Of a stretch of 64,000 bases of DNA, positions 1-8,113 are shown one piece after another. The position numbers and the translations under genes are program-made. Where the stretch lies: contig JAJVIK010000016.1 of NCBI GenBank assembly GCA_022072055.1, forward strand, positions 62,001 through 126,000. The letters run 5' to 3'. Numbering within the stretch: position 1 is the stretch's first letter; every line of letters starts with the position of its first letter. This stretch comes from a bacterium. GTDB lineage: Bacteria > Hinthialibacterota > Hinthialibacteria > OLB16. The notes below the pieces were generated by a model, which was given only the letters and a program-made list of their open reading frames with translations, did no database searches and was not told where the DNA came from.

Positions 1-912
1 TCGATCACTTCCCTGCCGGAGCTGGTCTCTTCGATCTCCGCCTCGGCTTGGATCGGAAAACCCGATTTGGCCGTCGCCAACACCTTCGGAAGCAACTCTT
101 TCAACATCTTCACGCTGGTGATCCTTGATCTGGTCTATCGAGGCGATCCGCTGGCCACGGTGTACGGGGTCCGGCATGCCCTTGCGGGGGCGCTTGGGGG
201 GGTGTTGACCTGCGTGGCCTGCGTCGCCCTGTTGGCCAGTCGCACGGGAGTATTCGCGGAGCTTCCGCTCACTTCGCTCGAATGGAGCGTCGTCATCACG
301 GGCGCCTATTTCGCGGCGATGGCCTTGCTCTATCGCTTCGAGTCCAAACAGCCGCGCGAGAACGCGGGCCCCGGGGAGGGCGAGGGCGTGGTGGAGGCGA
401 CCCTTGTCGGCGAACAGGTGTGGGCGCCCCTGCTAAGACGGTTGGGAGCCGCGGCTGCTGGGGTGCTGGTCGCCGGAGTGGTCCTGGCTTATCTGGCGGA
501 TCAATTGGCGGTGTATCCGTTCTCATTCGGGACACTCGGGGAGACTTTTGTCGGCTCGTTGGGGCTCGCGGTTTCCACATCCCTGCCGGAGATGGTGGTC
601 GGGATCGCCGCGGTTCGCGGCGGAAGTTTCGGCATGGCGGTGGGGAATGTGTTTGGGAGCAACCTGTTCAACATTTGGGTCCTCCCGATCTGCCACATGT
701 TTTCCGCTCCCTTTCTCGAGACCCCCTTTTACACCGACCTGCAGCTCTCCAACCTTCTTCCCGCGCTGCTTTCGATGATCCTTGGGGGGATCGCGGTGGC
801 GGGCCTGGTGACACGCAGCCGGAGGCTTTTTTTCGGACTGGGATGGGACACGTTAGCCATCACCATCCTCTATGGACTGGGGTGCTATCTCATCTTTCTG
901 AGTGGGAGGTAG
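1..912 (+). CDS. Sodium/calcium exchanger family antiporter, 5' truncated by window edge
   Basis: An integral membrane cation antiporter of the CaCA superfamily, probably exchanging Ca2+ for Na+ or H+. The frame is open from base 1, so the true start lies upstream. Two copies of the family's alpha-repeat signature are visible: SITSLPELVSSISA at the very start followed by ANTFGSNSFNIF, and later STSLPEMVVGIAA followed by GNVFGSNLFNIW. These carry the acidic and Asn residues that line the ion path. The rest is hydrophobic helices with a charged cytoplasmic loop near codons 115-140. The stop codon is 9 bases before pyrF, which suggests co-transcription. The family call is firm; the transported ion is not readable from sequence. 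Confidence 0.88.
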   Translation, partial: SITSLPELVSSISASAWIGKPDLAVANTFGSNSFNIFTLVILDLVYRGDPLATVYGVRHALAGALGGVLTCVACVALLASRTGVFAELPLTSLEWSVVITGAYFAAMALLYRFESKQPRENAGPGEGEGVVEATLVGEQVWAPLLRRLGAAAAGVLVAGVVLAYLADQLAVYPFSFGTLGETFVGSLGLAVSTSLPEMVVGIAAVRGGSFGMAVGNVFGSNLFNIWVLPICHMFSAPFLETPFYTDLQLSNLLPALLSMILGGIAVAGLVTRSRRLFFGLGWDTLAITILYGLGCYLIFLSGR

Positions 913-921
913 ACCAACGCC

Positions 922-1764
922 ATGAACAATCCATTCCTGAGTTTGCTTGAGGAGGGGATCGAGGACCGAAACACCCACCTGTGCGTGGGATTGGATCCGG
1001 AAGTGGAGAGTCTCCCGGAAGGGATCCCACGCGATCCGGAGGGGGTCTTTCGGTTCCTTTCGGAAATCATCGAGTCCACCTGGGATTTGACCTGCGCCTA
1101 CAAGCCCAACCTGGCCTTCTTCGGGTCTCTCGGGGCCGAGGGCTTGAATGTGCTGGGGCGCCTGATTGAGAAATGCCGCGGAAAGCGAGCGCTCATTCTT
1201 GACGCCAAGTTCGGGGATATCGGCAACACCGCGCGCCACTATGCCCGGATGGCCTTCGACACACTCGGGGCGGATGCGGTGACGGTCAACCCGTATTTGG
1301 GGATTGACTCGCTCGGTCCGTTCCTGTCCCGGGAGGACCGTTTCACCTTTGTCCTCGGGATCACTTCCAACCCGGGATCGTCGGACATCCAGAAGCTGCG
1401 TCTTCACGGCGGGGCGCGGGTTTTCGAGAATTTCGCCATCCGTCTGGAGAAGACCTTTCCCGGCGCTTGCTGGGGTTGGGTGGCCGGAGCCACTCAGATC
1501 GAGGAAATGCGAGTCTTGCGCGCGGCCTCCGCGGAGCGGTGGCTGCTCATCCCCGGGGTCGGGACACAGGGCGGGGAGCTCGCCGGCGCGCTCCGTCTTT
1601 CGCGTGACCCAAGCGGGGTTTCCAAGGCGGTGATCAACGCCTCGCGTTCGATCCTCTATGCCTCAAAGGGCGCGGACTACGCCGAATCGGCGCATCGAGA
1701 GGCGTTGCGGATGGTGGAGGAAACGCGCGCGGCTTTGGCGGGGGCTACAGACCAGCCGGACTGA
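922..1764 (+). CDS. pyrF: Orotidine 5'-phosphate decarboxylase, type 2 (PyrF)
   Basis: Converts OMP to UMP, the last step of de novo pyrimidine synthesis, in the cytoplasm. The 280-residue length fits the longer type 2 (mycobacterial/myxococcal-type) family. The N-terminal CVGLDPEVESLP and the catalytic LDAKFGDIGNT motif (K96, D99) are intact, as is the C-terminal phosphate-binding segment around VGTQGG. The ATG lies 9 bases after the antiporter stop. The last 20 bases overlap the convergent radical SAM gene on the other strand. Assignment is secure from the motifs and length. Confidence 0.95.
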   Translation: MNNPFLSLLEEGIEDRNTHLCVGLDPEVESLPEGIPRDPEGVFRFLSEIIESTWDLTCAYKPNLAFFGSLGAEGLNVLGRLIEKCRGKRALILDAKFGDIGNTARHYARMAFDTLGADAVTVNPYLGIDSLGPFLSREDRFTFVLGITSNPGSSDIQKLRLHGGARVFENFAIRLEKTFPGACWGWVAGATQIEEMRVLRAASAERWLLIPGVGTQGGELAGALRLSRDPSGVSKAVINASRSILYASKGADYAESAHREALRMVEETRAALAGATDQPD

Positions 1765-3247
1765 AGGCCTCGCGCGGCTCGGTCAGATAGGGGTGTTTGG
1801 GTGTGTCCTTGAGATGCTCCACCAGGGCCTCGCTGAAGAAATGGAAGCGCGGGTCGCCCGGTTGCACATCGCGTCCATAGAAGCAGTTCCGGCACAGCGG
1901 TGGGGCTTGGTCGCCCGGTAGATTCACTCGTCTCCGGAACGCCTGGTAGGCGGGGCTGTCCCAGACCTCCTCCCAACTCATCTCGGGAGGCGGCACAAAC
2001 TCATCCGCGGACATGCAACAGACCGAGACCTTCCCCATCGAGCGCAGGTAAATGATCTCCCAGGCCTCCGGGCAGAAGGTTTCGAAGCGCTCAACTCCTT
2101 CGTGTTCGCGCAACAACTTGGGGGGATGGAAGTATTCGACTCCGAGTTCCCGCGCCACTCGATCGGCCTCATCCACGGCCTCGCAGGCCCGGTCGCGGAT
2201 CCAAAACACCGAATCCTCGCTGTTCTCGGCGATCCAGACCATGAGATAGTTCATGTGGACCCGCTGAAAGCCGATCTCGGCGGCGAGACGGATCAGCGGA
2301 ACGAGGTCATCGATGTTCTTCCGGGTCAGGGTGAAATTGAAAACCAGCGTCGGACTGGACTTTCCGAGACGCTTCTTGACCCCGACCAGCCGCTTGGCGT
2401 TTTCCACTACTCGCTCGAAGGCATCCACTCCGCGCATTGCCTGATAGGCCCCGCGAGAGGCGGCATCGATGGACACATGCAGCTCCGAGAGGTGATTCTC
2501 GACCAGGAACTGGGCCCAATCATCGTTGATGAGCAGACCGTTGCTGATGAGCACGGTGTGAGCGTGAGTGGGGGCCTCAAGGAGCGCCTGTTTGAAGAGC
2601 GGCGCGAGAAGGGTCTCGCCGAAGGAGGTGTAGTCGAGTTGGAGGAGCCAGGGGTATAAGCTTCGAGCGCGCTCCAAGATCCACTCTTCGGCGTAGTTGC
2701 GGTCCCACTCCCAGAAGGATTGGGGGCACATCCGGCAACGGAGGTTGCAGGCGTCGGTCAGCTCCAGCCTGGCTCGGGACGGGCGGCAATAGGGATCCAC
2801 CACCCCGAGGCGCGCCTCGAGGCGCGCCAGCCACTGGTTAACGCGACGGCGTTCACCGTCATCGGGCATTTCCTTGAGGCGGGGGCCGACAGTCTCGCGC
2901 AGCCCCTTGAGAAAAGCGCGCCGTGTCTCTTCAACATCCTTGTCGGCGCGCCACTCCTCGCCTTTCCATAGCGCGAAACGTTCCAGGGAATCCAAACGGT
3001 GAAGCAGACGACGGTCGTTCCAGAACCACTCTTGGGAAGCGAGGGGAGTGGCCACGCGTAGCGCACGGATGTATGCATCCGGGCGCTCGATATGAGCCCA
3101 AAACTTCCCTTTCAGACCTCCCACGAAAGAGAACAGCCCTTCGCTGGGGCGTTCCAGCGCGACTCCGGACATTTGACCTGCTCGCTCTTTGAATCCGAAA
3201 CCGAGAAACTCGGCGGAGACCTTCCGTCTTCGAATCCATCCTAACAT
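1745..3247 (-). CDS. Radical SAM protein with SPASM-type C-terminus
   Basis: A 500-residue radical SAM enzyme. The Cys triad is CNLRCRMC (C167, C171, C174), which binds the [4Fe-4S] cluster that cleaves S-adenosylmethionine. The C-terminal part has further Cys pairs (SVCCMSADEF and PLCRNCFYG) as in SPASM domains that hold auxiliary clusters. About 150 residues precede the radical SAM barrel and look unlike the core. The substrate is unknown; SPASM proteins modify peptides, sugars or cofactors, and no peptide precursor gene is visible next to it. It is transcribed away from the GGDEF gene and converges on pyrF. Start ATG at 3247. Confidence 0.85.
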   Translation of the reverse strand: MLGWIRRRKVSAEFLGFGFKERAGQMSGVALERPSEGLFSFVGGLKGKFWAHIERPDAYIRALRVATPLASQEWFWNDRRLLHRLDSLERFALWKGEEWRADKDVEETRRAFLKGLRETVGPRLKEMPDDGERRRVNQWLARLEARLGVVDPYCRPSRARLELTDACNLRCRMCPQSFWEWDRNYAEEWILERARSLYPWLLQLDYTSFGETLLAPLFKQALLEAPTHAHTVLISNGLLINDDWAQFLVENHLSELHVSIDAASRGAYQAMRGVDAFERVVENAKRLVGVKKRLGKSSPTLVFNFTLTRKNIDDLVPLIRLAAEIGFQRVHMNYLMVWIAENSEDSVFWIRDRACEAVDEADRVARELGVEYFHPPKLLREHEGVERFETFCPEAWEIIYLRSMGKVSVCCMSADEFVPPPEMSWEEVWDSPAYQAFRRRVNLPGDQAPPLCRNCFYGRDVQPGDPRFHFFSEALVEHLKDTPKHPYLTEPREAFSPAGL

Positions 3248-3398
3248 GGAAGCGGGCCGCCGGGAATGGACCGATCAAGGCGCATTCGCCTTGTCCCACG
3301 CCGCTGAAACAGATAGCCTTCTTTACGCGGGGGCGGGACCGCCTCGGCCGCTCCGGTCATAGGGTTCCCCCGGTTGTCCAAGCGCCCTGCAAACTGAA

Positions 3399-4331
3399 AT
3401 GACGGAAACCCAAGAGCGGCATCAAGTCGACCTGATCGATGCGATGGAGGAGGCGGTGTGCTTCCTCGCGCCGGACAACACGATTGTATTCACGAACGCC
3501 CGTTTGGAGGAGATGACCGACAAGGGACCGGGCGAGCTCGCGGGGGAGATTTTTCAATCCCTTTTTCCGACCGATCAGCATCACCTCTTGGTGGTCGCGC
3601 TCGACAAGGCCCGGAAAGAGGGGCATGTCCGCATTCACATGGGGGTCCTCTCCCCTCGTAAGCGCGAACCGATCCCGGTTCTCCTGCGGCTGGTGGCCTA
3701 TACCGACCCGGAGGGGGAATCCGCGCATGTGTACGCGGTGATGTTGGACCTCTCGGAACTCTCGGAGGCGCTCAAGACCCAGGAATTCCTTCGCCAACGC
3801 AACCGAGAACTGGAGGACCTCGCGATCACTTGCCCGCTCACCGGAGTCTTTAACCGGAGATATTTTGACTACCGCTACGAGGAAGAGATGGCCCGCGCGC
3901 GTCGTTACCTCCATGGGATGGCGGTGGCTTTCGTCGATCTGGATCACTTCAAGAGCATCAACGACACGCATGGGCACGCCGCCGGGGATATCGTCCTGCG
4001 CGAGGTCGCCAAGACCCTCGCGAGGTCGCTCCGCTCCACCGACATAGTCGCGCGCTATGGCGGGGAGGAGTTTGTCGTCCTGATGCCGGAGGTTCGTCCC
4101 GAGGGGGCCTTGGCGGTGGGGATTCGGATGCGCATGGCGCTTCAGCGCAAACGGATCAAGGTGGAGAAGCAAGAGCTCCAAGCGACCGCGAGCATCGGGA
4201 TCGCCAGCGTGACCCCCTCCGAACCGGTCCCCGAGGATGAAGAGCTGCTCAAGCGCGCGGATGAATCGCTCTATCGCGCCAAGCGAGCCGGTCGCAATCG
4301 CGTGGTCCTATGGGGCCACCCGATCGAATGA
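3399..4331 (+). CDS. PAS-GGDEF diguanylate cyclase
   Basis: Predicted to make cyclic di-GMP from two GTP. An N-terminal PAS-like sensor (about residues 5-130, with FTNARLEEMT and a second strand-rich half) is followed by a GGDEF domain (about 145-305). The active-site motif is intact as GGEEF (221-225). The product-inhibition site RxxD is present as RSTD (212-215), exactly five residues upstream, so allosteric feedback is likely. No transmembrane segment is visible, so it should be a soluble sensor; the ligand of the PAS domain is unknown. Its stop overlaps the start of the downstream ABC permease in an ATGA arrangement, implying translational coupling. Confidence 0.93.
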   Translation: MTETQERHQVDLIDAMEEAVCFLAPDNTIVFTNARLEEMTDKGPGELAGEIFQSLFPTDQHHLLVVALDKARKEGHVRIHMGVLSPRKREPIPVLLRLVAYTDPEGESAHVYAVMLDLSELSEALKTQEFLRQRNRELEDLAITCPLTGVFNRRYFDYRYEEEMARARRYLHGMAVAFVDLDHFKSINDTHGHAAGDIVLREVAKTLARSLRSTDIVARYGGEEFVVLMPEVRPEGALAVGIRMRMALQRKRIKVEKQELQATASIGIASVTPSEPVPEDEELLKRADESLYRAKRAGRNRVVLWGHPIE

Positions 4332-6094
4332 CCACGCTGCTCGGCCGCTCCTCATTCCTTCGTCAAAGCCTGTTCTATCGAGGCCGAACCGCCCTGTTGG
4401 CCGTGGTTTGGTCCGTCCTCCTGGCGAGCGTGGCGCTCCCCGCCCTGGTGACCTTCTCCTCCAGTCTGGAGGCGGAGGGCCAATGGAGCCTCGCTTCATA
4501 TCGGCAATTCTTCACCCTTCGCCAAAACGCCACCCTTGACGCGCTGGTGTCCGATTGGTCCTTCTGGGAGGGGAGCCGCCTGTTTTCCCCCGGACTCCAG
4601 GCGCTGTATGGCAGTCTTTCCATCTCGGTCGCGAGCGTTCTTGTCGCCGCTCTGATCGGCATTCCCCTGGCCTTCTTCGTGGAACGCAACAGCTTCCCGG
4701 GACGCGGCCCGCTTTCCGCCCTGCTGCTCATGCCGCTCACCTTGCCCCCGATCGTGGGAGTGGTCTCCTTCGATCTGATCTTTTCCGAGGCCGGAATTCT
4801 CCCACGGCTGTTGGCGAATCTCTTGAGATTCGATTCCCCGCCGCTTTTTCTGGAGGGCAAGGGGGGCATTGTGGCGGTGCACGGCTATTCCTTCTTTCCA
4901 TTCTTCTTTCTGCTGGTTTCCAACGCGGTGCGGGAGCTCGATTCCTCCCTGGTGGAGGCTTCTCGGAGCATGGGGTGCGGGAGGCTCGCGACCCTGGTTC
5001 GGGTGGAGCTGCCGATGCTCACCCCCGCGCTTTTCGGCGCCGCGTTGATGGTCTTCATGAGCTCGATGGCCTCCTTTTCGGCCCCGCTGCTCTTCGATGT
5101 GGATGGGATGTATCTGAGCACCCACATTTACAACCTGAAGACCCAGAACCTCTGGGATGAGGCCACCACGGCCACGGTGATCTTCACCCTTTCCTCGCTC
5201 GCCTCGCTGTTGTTGCTGCGGTTCCTGCGGGGCAACCGCAAGTTCCAGCCGGTTGGAAAAGGGGTTCCCCGGAAGCGCCATGAAATCAGCTCCCCGCTTG
5301 GGAGGGCGGCGGCGCTGGGAGTTTCGGTTGCGGTCGTTGTCCTCGCGCTGCTTCCTCACCTCGGCATCCTGCTGTGGTCCTTCACCAGGGATGGCTCCTG
5401 GACCCATCAGTTGCTCCCGCCCTCTTATACGCTTGAGAATTACCGTCGCATTCTTGGCGCGGGCGCGGCGGAGGTCCTCGAACCGGTCCGCAACAGCTTT
5501 TGGATGGCGGGAGTGGCGACTCTCGCCAACGCGCTTTTCGGGGTGGCGGCGGCCTATGTGCTCAAGGCTCGCGGCGTTCGCGGCAAGACCCTTTCGGAGG
5601 TGATGGTGATGCTCCCGTGGGCGCTTCCGGGCACTGTGATCGCGATCAACTTGATCCGCGCTCTGAGCCACCCCACTCCGCTGCTCCTCGGCGCGAGCTT
5701 GGCCAACAGCGTCTGGCTGCTCCCGATCGCCTATTTCATCCGGAATATCCCATTGGTGACCCGCCCGGTGCTGGCGGCCTGGGAGCGCTGGGGAGAGGAC
5801 CTTGAGGAGGCCGCGCGAAGCCTCGGATCGGGGAGGTTGCGGACCTTTGGGACAGTTTCACTCCCGCTCATCTTTCCGGCGGTGGTGGCCGGCGCGATGC
5901 TCGCCTTTGTGACCGCGCTCGGAGAGTTCATCGCCTCGGCGGTTCTGTTCACACCCCGAAACAAGCCGATTTCGATGGCGATCTATGGCGAGTTCCACGC
6001 CGGAGCCTATGGTCTCTGCTCGGCCTACGGGGTCCTCTTGATCCTCCTCATCGCCACGGTCATGGTGGTGGGAGGAAAACGAATTCGCCTGTAA
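4328..6094 (+). CDS. Fused two-domain ABC transporter permease (iron/thiamine type)
   Basis: A 588-residue inner-membrane permease with two homologous halves joined in one chain, as in FbpB- or ThiP-like importers. Each half carries the EAA loop that contacts the ATPase: EASRSMGCGRLATL near the middle of the first half and EEAARSLGSGRLRTF near the C-terminus. About twelve hydrophobic segments are visible. I chose ATG at 4328 because it makes a 4-base ATGA overlap with the preceding gene; an in-frame ATG at 4310 would add six residues. No ATPase or substrate-binding gene lies beside it, so partners must be elsewhere and the substrate cannot be named. Confidence 0.88.
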   Translation: MTTLLGRSSFLRQSLFYRGRTALLAVVWSVLLASVALPALVTFSSSLEAEGQWSLASYRQFFTLRQNATLDALVSDWSFWEGSRLFSPGLQALYGSLSISVASVLVAALIGIPLAFFVERNSFPGRGPLSALLLMPLTLPPIVGVVSFDLIFSEAGILPRLLANLLRFDSPPLFLEGKGGIVAVHGYSFFPFFFLLVSNAVRELDSSLVEASRSMGCGRLATLVRVELPMLTPALFGAALMVFMSSMASFSAPLLFDVDGMYLSTHIYNLKTQNLWDEATTATVIFTLSSLASLLLLRFLRGNRKFQPVGKGVPRKRHEISSPLGRAAALGVSVAVVVLALLPHLGILLWSFTRDGSWTHQLLPPSYTLENYRRILGAGAAEVLEPVRNSFWMAGVATLANALFGVAAAYVLKARGVRGKTLSEVMVMLPWALPGTVIAINLIRALSHPTPLLLGASLANSVWLLPIAYFIRNIPLVTRPVLAAWERWGEDLEEAARSLGSGRLRTFGTVSLPLIFPAVVAGAMLAFVTALGEFIASAVLFTPRNKPISMAIYGEFHAGAYGLCSAYGVLLILLIATVMVVGGKRIRL

Positions 6095-6098
6095 GCCC

Positions 6099-6791
6099 AT
6101 GATGATCCCGCTGGTTGTCGGCAATGTCATGAAGGTTCGGAGCCGGATCGCTTTGGCGGCGAGACGTTCGGGCCGCGACCCGGGGTCTGTCCGTCTGATC
6201 GCGGTGACCAAGTCGGTGGATTCCCTGATTGCGCGGGAATTGTTCGCCGCGGGGGTCCCTGATTTCGGCGAGAATCGGCTGCAAGCGGCCGCCCCAAAGT
6301 TTGAGGCGCTCTCCGACCTCCCCATCCGCTGGCATTTCATCGGAAGACTACAAACCAACAAGGCCCGTAAGGTGCTGGAGCGCTTCGAGGAGATCCACTC
6401 CTTGGACCGCCTTGATCTGCTGGAGGCCATCGAGCGGATCCCGGAAGAGCAGCTTCCGAAACGGATTCGCGCGTACCTTCAAGTGAATGTGTCGGGCGAA
6501 ACCGCCAAGGCCGGAGTGACTCCTGAAGAGGCGCGTCGTCTCGCGGAACGCCTGCGGGCCTCTCGACGGGTGGACTGGGTGGGACTCATGACCCTCGCGC
6601 CGGAATCCGAAGACCCGGAAGCGGCCCGTCCGGTCTTCGCCGGACTGCGCGCATTGGGGGAGCGTCTTTGCGACGAGTTCGGGCTTGCTTCGGTTCGACT
6701 CTCGATGGGGATGTCCAACGATTATCCGGTGGCTGTGGAGGAGGGGGCGACCGATGTGCGGATCGGCGGCGCGCTTTTTGAGGGCTTGTGA
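6099..6791 (+). CDS. YggS-family pyridoxal phosphate homeostasis protein
   Basis: A 230-residue PLP-binding protein of the YggS/PROSC family, which buffers free PLP and affects amino-acid metabolism. The Schiff-base lysine is K38 in IAVTKSV. Family landmarks DFGENRLQ, WHFIGRLQTNKAR and the C-terminal LSMGMSNDYPVAVEEG are all present, with IRIGG-like VRIGGALFEG at the end. It starts 4 bases after the permease gene and ends one base before a convergent gene. The length is normal for the family. Confidence 0.95.
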   Translation: MMIPLVVGNVMKVRSRIALAARRSGRDPGSVRLIAVTKSVDSLIARELFAAGVPDFGENRLQAAAPKFEALSDLPIRWHFIGRLQTNKARKVLERFEEIHSLDRLDLLEAIERIPEEQLPKRIRAYLQVNVSGETAKAGVTPEEARRLAERLRASRRVDWVGLMTLAPESEDPEAARPVFAGLRALGERLCDEFGLASVRLSMGMSNDYPVAVEEGATDVRIGGALFEGL

Positions 6792-6792
6792 G

Positions 6793-7272
6793 CTACCGCG
6801 AGGCGGAGCTTACCGATTCGGCCGTGGCGGGCGCGGACTCCGGCGCCGGCGGGGGCGCCTCGTCGCTCGCGGGTTTCACGCGCAGCGCCGGGGAAGCTTC
6901 GGAAAGGGAAGGCTCTCCCAGTTCCGGTTCGGTTTCGAGCTCAGCCGTCGCATCGAAGAGCGGCTTCCCGACATAGTCCGGCTCTCCGCGACGGTAGTAC
7001 TCCTCTTTCGCCAGCGGACCGCGCACCAAGCCAAGGTTGTTGGGATCGAGGAAGGTCTCGTCGTACCGTCCGCTGAAACGAAAGGTCCGCTGAACGAAAT
7101 ACACCAGGAGCGCCACGCTGATCCCAAGCAGGACCCGAGGAACCCAGTAGCCCAGGAGTTTGCGCTGAGCGGGAGACATGAGCAGGACCGCCGCAATTCC
7201 GACGGGAACCAGCGTGAAGAAGGCGTAGTCCAAAAAAGTCCACGGAACGTCGTAGTTCGGTTGAGGTGGCAT
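6793..7272 (-). CDS. Small membrane protein of unknown function with acidic, Ser/Pro-rich tail
   Basis: A 159-residue protein with two hydrophobic segments (around residues 13-30 and 42-60), then a polar region and a low-complexity tail rich in Glu, Ala, Ser and Pro. I start it at 7272, where its ATG overlaps the upstream gene's stop as TGATG; the frame stays open 16 codons further up but inside that gene. It is the second gene of a two-gene minus-strand unit with the heptose adenylyltransferase homologue. I do not recognise a family. Confidence 0.65.
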   Translation of the reverse strand: MPPQPNYDVPWTFLDYAFFTLVPVGIAAVLLMSPAQRKLLGYWVPRVLLGISVALLVYFVQRTFRFSGRYDETFLDPNNLGLVRGPLAKEEYYRRGEPDYVGKPLFDATAELETEPELGEPSLSEASPALRVKPASDEAPPPAPESAPATAESVSSASR

Positions 7273-7745
7273 CAGGGGTTCTTGCGGATGCGATCCAGCA
7301 GTTGCGAGTTCGATTCCCACTCCATCTTGGGCACCAGAAAAAGCCTGCCGCCGCAGGACCTCACCGCCTCCGACTCCACGCAGTTCTCTCCATAGGAGGC
7401 GTCATTGACATGCACATTGGGGCGAACCCGAAGCACGAAATCGGTGCAGTCTCGTTCGTCGAACAGGATCGTGAAATCGACCATGTCAAATGAGGCCACA
7501 ATCTCGGCCCGCTCTTCCTGCGGACGTATCGGGCGGGTGGGGCCTTTCAAGGCCCTGATGGAAGCGTCGCTATTGATCCCGACCACCAGGATGTCTCCCT
7601 GGGACTTGGCCAGGCGCAACATCCGCACATGGGCCAAATTGATGATGTCGAAACATCCGTTGGTGGTGACGATCTTCCGTCCGGTTTGGCGGTGGGGATC
7701 GAGCAGCGCCTGGAGCTCCTCGTTGGATTGACACAGAACACCCAT
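7272..7745 (-). CDS. RfaE2/HldE-type nucleotidyltransferase, diverged
   Basis: Resembles D-glycero-beta-D-manno-heptose 1-phosphate adenylyltransferase, which makes the ADP-heptose used in lipopolysaccharide cores. VTTNGCFD, VVGINSDASIRALKG and RPIRPQEERAE are typical. However, the nucleotide-binding HxGH signature reads NLAH (36-39), the usual GGDY region reads DASYG, and the late STS motif is SNS. It may act on another substrate or be weakly active. ATG at 7745 is preceded by GGAGAGGA; a TTG start at 7805 would add 20 residues without family support. 158 residues, the normal size for the stand-alone domain. Confidence 0.8.
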   Translation of the reverse strand: MGVLCQSNEELQALLDPHRQTGRKIVTTNGCFDIINLAHVRMLRLAKSQGDILVVGINSDASIRALKGPTRPIRPQEERAEIVASFDMVDFTILFDERDCTDFVLRVRPNVHVNDASYGENCVESEAVRSCGGRLFLVPKMEWESNSQLLDRIRKNP

Positions 7746-8113
7746 ACGTGGCTTGGTCCTCTCCGAACTGCGGTTATTCCTACCGGGGGGCCCCTGGACT
7801 GTCAAGGCTAGGGAAGGGTCGATCCCAAAAGGGTGGCCCGGTGATGGGCTAGGTCACCGGGCCGGGGGCTGAGTGAAGATGTGGTAAGAGCTGGGGCAGC
7901 TCTCAGGGGGGTATGTTGGGGTCGGAGACTCTTGGGCTGTCGTTCCGACATTTCCACTCTTGCGCAGTGTTTATGCCAAAGGGGTCGATACTGAAAGAGC
8001 TCAAAGGATTGCAGGGGAAACGAGAGGGAAGGCCGCTTGGATCCGTGTCTGGCGCGACCCTTTCCCATATCAGAAGGGTATCGGGTATATCCGATGGATA
8101 GGGGGGAGGGGCC
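7746..8113. other. Intergenic stretch between two minus-strand genes
   Basis: No convincing gene in either strand. It holds a perfect hairpin (see next entry) and otherwise unremarkable GC-rich sequence. The promoter of the heptose adenylyltransferase-like unit must lie here, but I cannot pick one with confidence. Confidence 0.5.
7835..7863 (-). terminator. Perfect 10-bp hairpin, possible terminator
   Basis: Arms GGCCCGGTGA and TCACCGGGCC pair perfectly around a 9-base loop. On the minus strand, downstream of the 8114-9595 gene, the hairpin is followed within a few bases by a short TTTT run. That is a weak U-tract, so termination is plausible but not certain. Confidence 0.45.
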
